Source: Acanthococcus lagerstroemiae (Eukaryota > Arthropoda > Insecta > Hemiptera > Eriococcidae). From it: DNA of 64,000 bases. Location of the stretch: NCBI GenBank assembly GCA_031841125.1, contig CM063112.1, positions 65,120,057 to 65,184,056 of the forward strand, written 5' to 3'. The number at the start of each line of letters is the position of its first letter. Positions within the stretch are counted from its first letter, which is position 1. The notes below the pieces were generated by a model. It saw nothing but the letters and a program-made list of their open reading frames with translations, did no database searches and was not told the DNA's origin. This document shows positions 59,431-64,000 of the stretch, one piece after another. The translations under genes and the position numbers were made by a program.

Positions 59431-60385
59431 AGGTGCAGAGTGAGGTAATTGCAAACGACGTTTTGATTAGTGACACTTTGCCGACTCACTGTGACCGCTC
59501 TATGGCACCAATCAACATCAAATTTCTGTCACACATACTTTGAGGGGTTCTCTTTTAGTGGAGGAAATTTTGTACCAATAAATTTACAACTTTTCAATCA
59601 CGTTTTTGCATTTACCCAATGATGGGGTAAATGCAAAATCGTACATTATTTTTGCGAGGCCTTATTTTTTTGCAGTTTTGATCATCTCACGGTATTCTAC
59701 ATGAAATTTACTAACTTTTGGTCTATTCATAAGCTTCGTTCGATCAAAACTTCTAGGAGTTATCTACTTGAGAAGAAAAAATTTTTCAATGGAGTGAAAA
59801 AAATTTCGAATTTAAAGTCTCCTTAATTGAGGGATGGCCTTATTTTAAGGTTTATAATGCCTCTTGCATAAGCTCCTCATTGTATTTTGGTGGTGCAGTA
59901 TTCTGTTTTTGGTATTTTCGGACCATTTTACACATGAAAAACATTATAAAAATTGTTGGGGTAAATGCAAAATTGTACATATTTTGCAATTGCCCCAGCA
60001 TGACTTTTCCTTAGGGTAAATGCAAAAACACATATTTCCGTCAATGTAATTAAAATTTTTCAAAATCAATGGTCTTACCTTAAACTTGAATCTTTTGTGA
60101 TAATTAACAGATAAATATCTTTTCAAAAAAAAATTCATTGGATACACTTTCGGCCGTTTTGAAAAACAACTACCTCCACTTCACTTAGAAGTGATTTCGA
60201 CATGTGATGATAAAAACATTTCCACAGAACAAACGAGCGCACTGTTATTGTTCAGGCCGGATGAGTATATAAGTAATAGACGTGCCTTAATGTACCAATA
60301 GATGGCGCGGTCAAATATTATGTTCTCTTGCCTCCAACACCTGATTTTGCAATTACCTCAATTTTTCAATTACCCCACTGCACCT
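59431..60385. mobile_element. 955-bp TA-flanked element with GGGGTAAATGCAAA motifs, copy 2
   Basis: Counterpart of 48555-49510 in the second unit, same ends, TA duplication and internal motif series. Confidence 0.9.
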
Positions 60386-60546
60386 TATGGAAAAGAAATC
60401 TACTTAGGACAAATAATAGCACTAGAGAACGGGATGGAAAAGGAAAGAAAGCGAAGAATTGCAATGGCCTGGGAAAAATTTTTGACGTTAGGGAAAATCT
60501 TCAAAGGTAAACTTAGAGGAAGCTTAAAAAGTAATATTTCTAACAG

Positions 60547-60792
60547 TTGTATATAGTACCGGCAGTAACCTATGGAGCAAAAACATGGGCAATGACTAAA
60601 AAAGGCTATAATAAAATAAATGTAATGGAAAATGCCATGGAAAGATCTATGCTAGGAATGAAATGGAAAGACAGAGTTGGAAATGACATAATAAAAAATA
60701 AATTTAAAAACAATTTGAACTCCATGTATGTTGCACGTCGTAAAAAGTGGGATTGGGCTGGTCATATTTCAAGGCTAAAAGATGATCGCTAG
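60547..60792 (+). pseudogene. LINE C-terminal domain fragment, copy 2
   Basis: Same as 49672-49917 with an Asp-to-Tyr difference (NLNSMDVA against NLNSMYVA). Confidence 0.85.
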
Positions 60793-61153
60793 ACGTACAA
60801 AATAAACAACTGGTATCTCAAATCAGGACGAAGACAGGACCGACAGAAAACTAGAGGGAAAGATGACATTGAAAACTTTTTGAGCAATGGACTATTTCAT
60901 AGAGTGGCTGATGACAGGCTAGAATAGACAAGGCTGATGGAGGCATATGCCCAATTTTACGGGCCTAATGTAAAGGTACTGTAAGTATTATGTAATAGGA
61001 TACATACTGTATAAATGATAATTAGTATGTAGATTACATTAATAAAGCTTTTTGAATGAATGAATGAATGAATGCAGATCGAAACGAAAATTTTTCGCGA
61101 ATCAGAAGCCGTAATACGAGACAGAAAAACACTTCATCATTACCTCCCAACTA

Positions 61154-62238
61154 CACAGTGTATTCAAAAGTTCCGGGACTTATTTTTTTCATAAAAGAAA
61201 AAAAGAGTTTAGAAAAAAATTGTATTTAGTTTTAAATATAATCCCCTCCTTACTCTATACAAATTTTACTGTTCTCGTGCAGTCGCTGGAATGATCTGGA
61301 GAACTCTTTAGAGCTCGGGCTGGTCACATTCCTTTGAATCGCCTCAATATCTTCGAAACGCTCTCCCTTCATCGGTATTTTTAATTTAGGAAATTTAAAA
61401 AAAGTCTAACCTAGTCAGATCTGGAGAGCAGGACGGATGGTGAATCGTGGTGACTGACTTTTGAGCCAAAAATTGAGTAAACGTATCTCTTGCAAAAGGA
61501 ACTAATCACCGGTGCGGTACGTACAATTCCAGTCTCACGCGTCGAATCAACTTTAAAAGTAGTTTCATGACATTTTTGTAGTATGCTGCGTTTACTTTTT
61601 GGCCTGGGGGCACACATTTATTGTGGATAATTCCGCGAGAATCGAAAAAAGAAAGTGGAAGGGCGCTCCTCTCGCAGATCATTTTACAGCGAGCGCAGAC
61701 CACTGGAAAACCTTGCCTCGGCTTTAACAATCATCCCCATACGCGGTTTCTAATATTCGAATTTTTCCGAACCACCTTTTCCAACTTTGGAATAAAATTT
61801 GTGTGCGCACGCCTCCATTGTGACGAAGTAAAGAAAACACGTCACTTCAAGGGAACACAATCAATTAAAGTTTTGGGTAGCTAAGGGATGATATTGCATA
61901 GTTCCGGTGCCGGCTGACAGATAGCGCCAGTTGTACATTTTATACAAAATTTGACGCTGTTAAGCGTAAGGGAACCAACCAGCAAAATCTGTTTTTTGAT
62001 AACACGCGTGATTCGAAGTTCAAGAGTCATGTAAAAACTATATATGACAAAGCGTTTACTGATAAGCTTTTTTCAACGTGAGTACACATTTTTGAATCGA
62101 GGGCCCAATTTTGAAAAATTCTACCTTTCATGCCCTTTCCAACGATACTAATGTAACTCATTTTGTTTACAAATGTCGAATGGTTCTCTTACGCTTAACA
62201 GCATCCAATTAGTCCCGAAACTTTTTGGATGCACTGTG
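61154..62238 (-). mobile_element. Mariner-type DNA transposon, decayed, copy 2
   Basis: Counterpart of 50279-51363, with the same ends and transposase remnants (FFDSRGII at about 61655). Confidence 0.9.
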
Positions 62239-62257
62239 TATACTCGCAACTAATATG

Positions 62258-63018
62258 AAGGCTCTGTAATTCCACACGGGTGTGCTAGGCCGCCATTTTG
62301 GTTCAGCTTTTTGAAAACTCTTACAGCGAATGATACCACACGACGCTATACAGGGTTAGTCAGTTTTCGACGCAGCATAGAAAAACTCCGTTAGCTGCGT
62401 GCAAATGTGACTCAGCGTGTTGGTAGCGTATTGTACTTACTACTTAGTCAGAATTCGATGCAGCATACCAAAAAGTATCATTAAATTCGTTGAGAAAATT
62501 TTCCGATAATTTTTGAAGAATTTCCTAGGAAATATTCGGGGAAAAACGCCGATGGTTTGTGAAGGATTTTATCAAAAATCTTCAGAAAAAATGTTCGATA
62601 ATGTCCGAAGAATTTCATTGTAAATCTTCGGAAAAATCTCCCATAATTTTTAAAGAATTTCATCAGAAAGTTTTAGAAAGAATTTTGATAATTTCTGCAT
62701 TGTTATGCAGTTTAAAATTCCATCACAGATTTTTCCCGGATATTTCTTGTGAAATTCTTCAAAAGTTATCGGAAAAAACTCCCCCGATCCATTTTTCGTT
62801 CCACTAACAGCGATTTCTTCTGCTGCATCGAATTCTGACTATGTACAATACGCTACCAACACGTTGACTCACATTTGCACGCAGCTAACTGAGTTTTTCT
62901 ATGCTGCGTCGAAAACTGACTAACCCATATGTATTCAATCAAATTTAATGCGTGTTATTAACGACAAAACCTGAACCAAAATGGCGGCCTAGCATATATA
63001 TGTGAAACTATAAAGCCC
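62258..63018. mobile_element. TIR element related to the 169-bp fold-backs, complete copy 2
   Basis: Here both ends are present: GGCTCTGTAATTCCACACGG on the left and GAAACTATAAAGCCC on the right, with CTGAACCAAAATGGCGGCC inside the right arm. The internal fold-back is the same as in copy 1. It shows that the unit's right breakpoint cut this element. Confidence 0.85.
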
Positions 63019-63720
63019 TACTAATGCTACACTAGTCAATTTTGTACTTTTTGACGAGCTAGTGGAAAAAATATCGTAAGCTCTTGGGTCTTTTCTAATT
63101 TTGCTCACTTAGGGAGAAAAAAAGAAGAAAATACGTCCCTCGCGATACAGCCCTCATCTTATTTAGCTCGTGCTGAAAACTCATAATCGTTCTATTTTAC
63201 TACTTTTCCCCTCTTTGGGCAATATAGGTACACCTACTTATTATTTTCCAACTCGTGCGCAAAAAACCTAATTTTTTCAAACTCAAAACCGACATGAGAA
63301 ATCACTTTTTGGGAACACTTTCGAAAAGTAAGCGAAAAATATTGTTGGAGAGGAGGGGCATGTTTTTTCTAGGGAAACACGCGTTTTTTCTTTTATTTTT
63401 GGGCAGGGGGTTAATTCGTTTCCGAAGAATTACAGGAGCTCAGAATCGTTTTTGGCACTTCTCGTTTATTGCACCTATTCTACGTATTTATTATTTACTT
63501 GAAAATATGGGCACCAACTTAACATATTTGCAGGGGGAGGAGCAAGATGTTATACTAAGAAATCGTAGAAGTACTCTGTGCATGTGTATAGGTATGAGGA
63601 AGGGGTGGTAAAGGAGATCAGTACGAGACAAGCGAAGTACTCGTAATAAAAAATTCAAATGTAGAAAATATCATTCTAAATTTCTATATATTGAACGTGA
63701 ATAAAATATAATAGGTACAT
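63019..63720. other. Unannotated interval right of the duplication
   Basis: The longest open frame (63255-63611) has a skewed composition and no recognisable domain. No RNA gene or repeat could be supported. Confidence 0.4.
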
Positions 63721-63725
63721 TAATG

Positions 63726-64000
63726 TAGGGCCGGATTTAGAGGGGTAGGGGGTCCATGGCCCCGGGCCCCCACATTTATCCCTCAAAAATGAGGCATCCA
63801 TAAAGGAAAGTGAAAAACACCATGTGGGAAAAAATGAAAGGCTGCTCATTTTGTTGGTAAAAAATTATTGGCAAGAAGTACTGAAGAGGGTTGTCAGCGC
63901 GGTAAAATTTCTTGCAGAACGTGGCTTAGCTTTCCGAGGTGAAAATGAAACTTTGGGTTCTCCAAACAATGGTAATTATCTCGGCTTACTTGAAGTTATT
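63726..64000. repeat. Start of a probable repeat running off the window
   Basis: GGGCCGGATTTAGAGGGGTA followed by GGCCCCGGGCCCCC resembles the terminal sequence of widespread arthropod DNA elements. The other end is beyond the window, so the identity is not certain. Confidence 0.35.

Larger units (their letters stand above)
58479..61071 (+). mobile_element. Non-LTR retrotransposon (RTE-like), copy 2
   Basis: Counterpart of 47640-50196, with target duplications at 58446-58478 and 61072-61104. Its A-tract at 58987-59019 is longer and is followed by sequence absent from copy 1. Confidence 0.9.
52093..62969. repeat. Tandem duplication, copy 2 (10.9 kb)
   Basis: Starts TGAGCATTTGAGAGAAG after the copy 1 end, and finishes CGACAAAA, after which the TIR element continues uninterrupted (CCTGAACCAAAATGGCGG). 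Copy 2 is 22 bp shorter overall: it has a much shorter TA run but a longer A-tract with about 30 extra bases in the LINE. Confidence 0.95.

Overview
The window is eukaryotic nuclear DNA. It has GT-AG introns in a multi-exon solute-carrier gene, Ty3/gypsy, mariner and non-LTR retroelements, hAT-type MITEs with 8-bp target duplications, and a long satellite array. The repertoire fits an arthropod, probably an insect and perhaps a hemipteran, but the species assignment is an inference. Host coding sequence is sparse (about 2 kb of 64 kb); most of the rest is layered mobile and satellite DNA.

Layout. (1) 1-874 holds the last two exons of an unidentified plus-strand gene. (2) 875-7840 is intergenic, with a pentanucleotide repeat and no gene I can support. 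(3) 7840-20350 is a repeat domain. Dispersed fold-back repeats on both sides enclose a tandem array (about 9760-18960) whose monomers are imperfect palindromes. Both ends of the array are clean, but the middle (about 10540-16680) is full of small deletions. (4) 22274-35605, minus strand, is an SLC26-type anion transporter gene. Thirteen exons can be joined in phase, giving about 634 residues; only the 5' start is missing. Its last large intron carries a decayed Ty3/gypsy element with LTRs of about 95 bp. One LTR holds a MITE, which itself holds a second MITE. The same intron also has a hAT-like MITE with another hAT MITE inside it. (5) 36.2-41.6 kb is a MITE cluster. It includes three virtually identical 169-bp perfect fold-backs, a 1065-bp hAT-like element with an exact 8-bp target duplication, and a 1.1-kb element with reiterated internal motifs. 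(6) 41194-62969 is a direct tandem duplication of about 10.9 kb, nearly identical between copies. Each unit carries a decayed hAT-like transposase, a hAT MITE, a non-LTR retrotransposon interrupted by a TA-flanked element, a mariner with an internal fold-back, and a TIR element related to the 169-bp fold-backs. Both duplication breakpoints lie inside mobile elements. (7) 63.0-64.0 kb is unannotated and ends in the start of another probable repeat.

Functionally, the only nearly complete host gene is the SLC26-type transporter: a transmembrane anion exchanger with a cytoplasmic STAS domain. The most unusual material is structural: the palindromic-monomer satellite, the nested insertions dated by exact target duplications, the nonautonomous elements carrying clusters of short sequence motifs, and the large tandem duplication. 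No protein-coding system of a new kind is evident.
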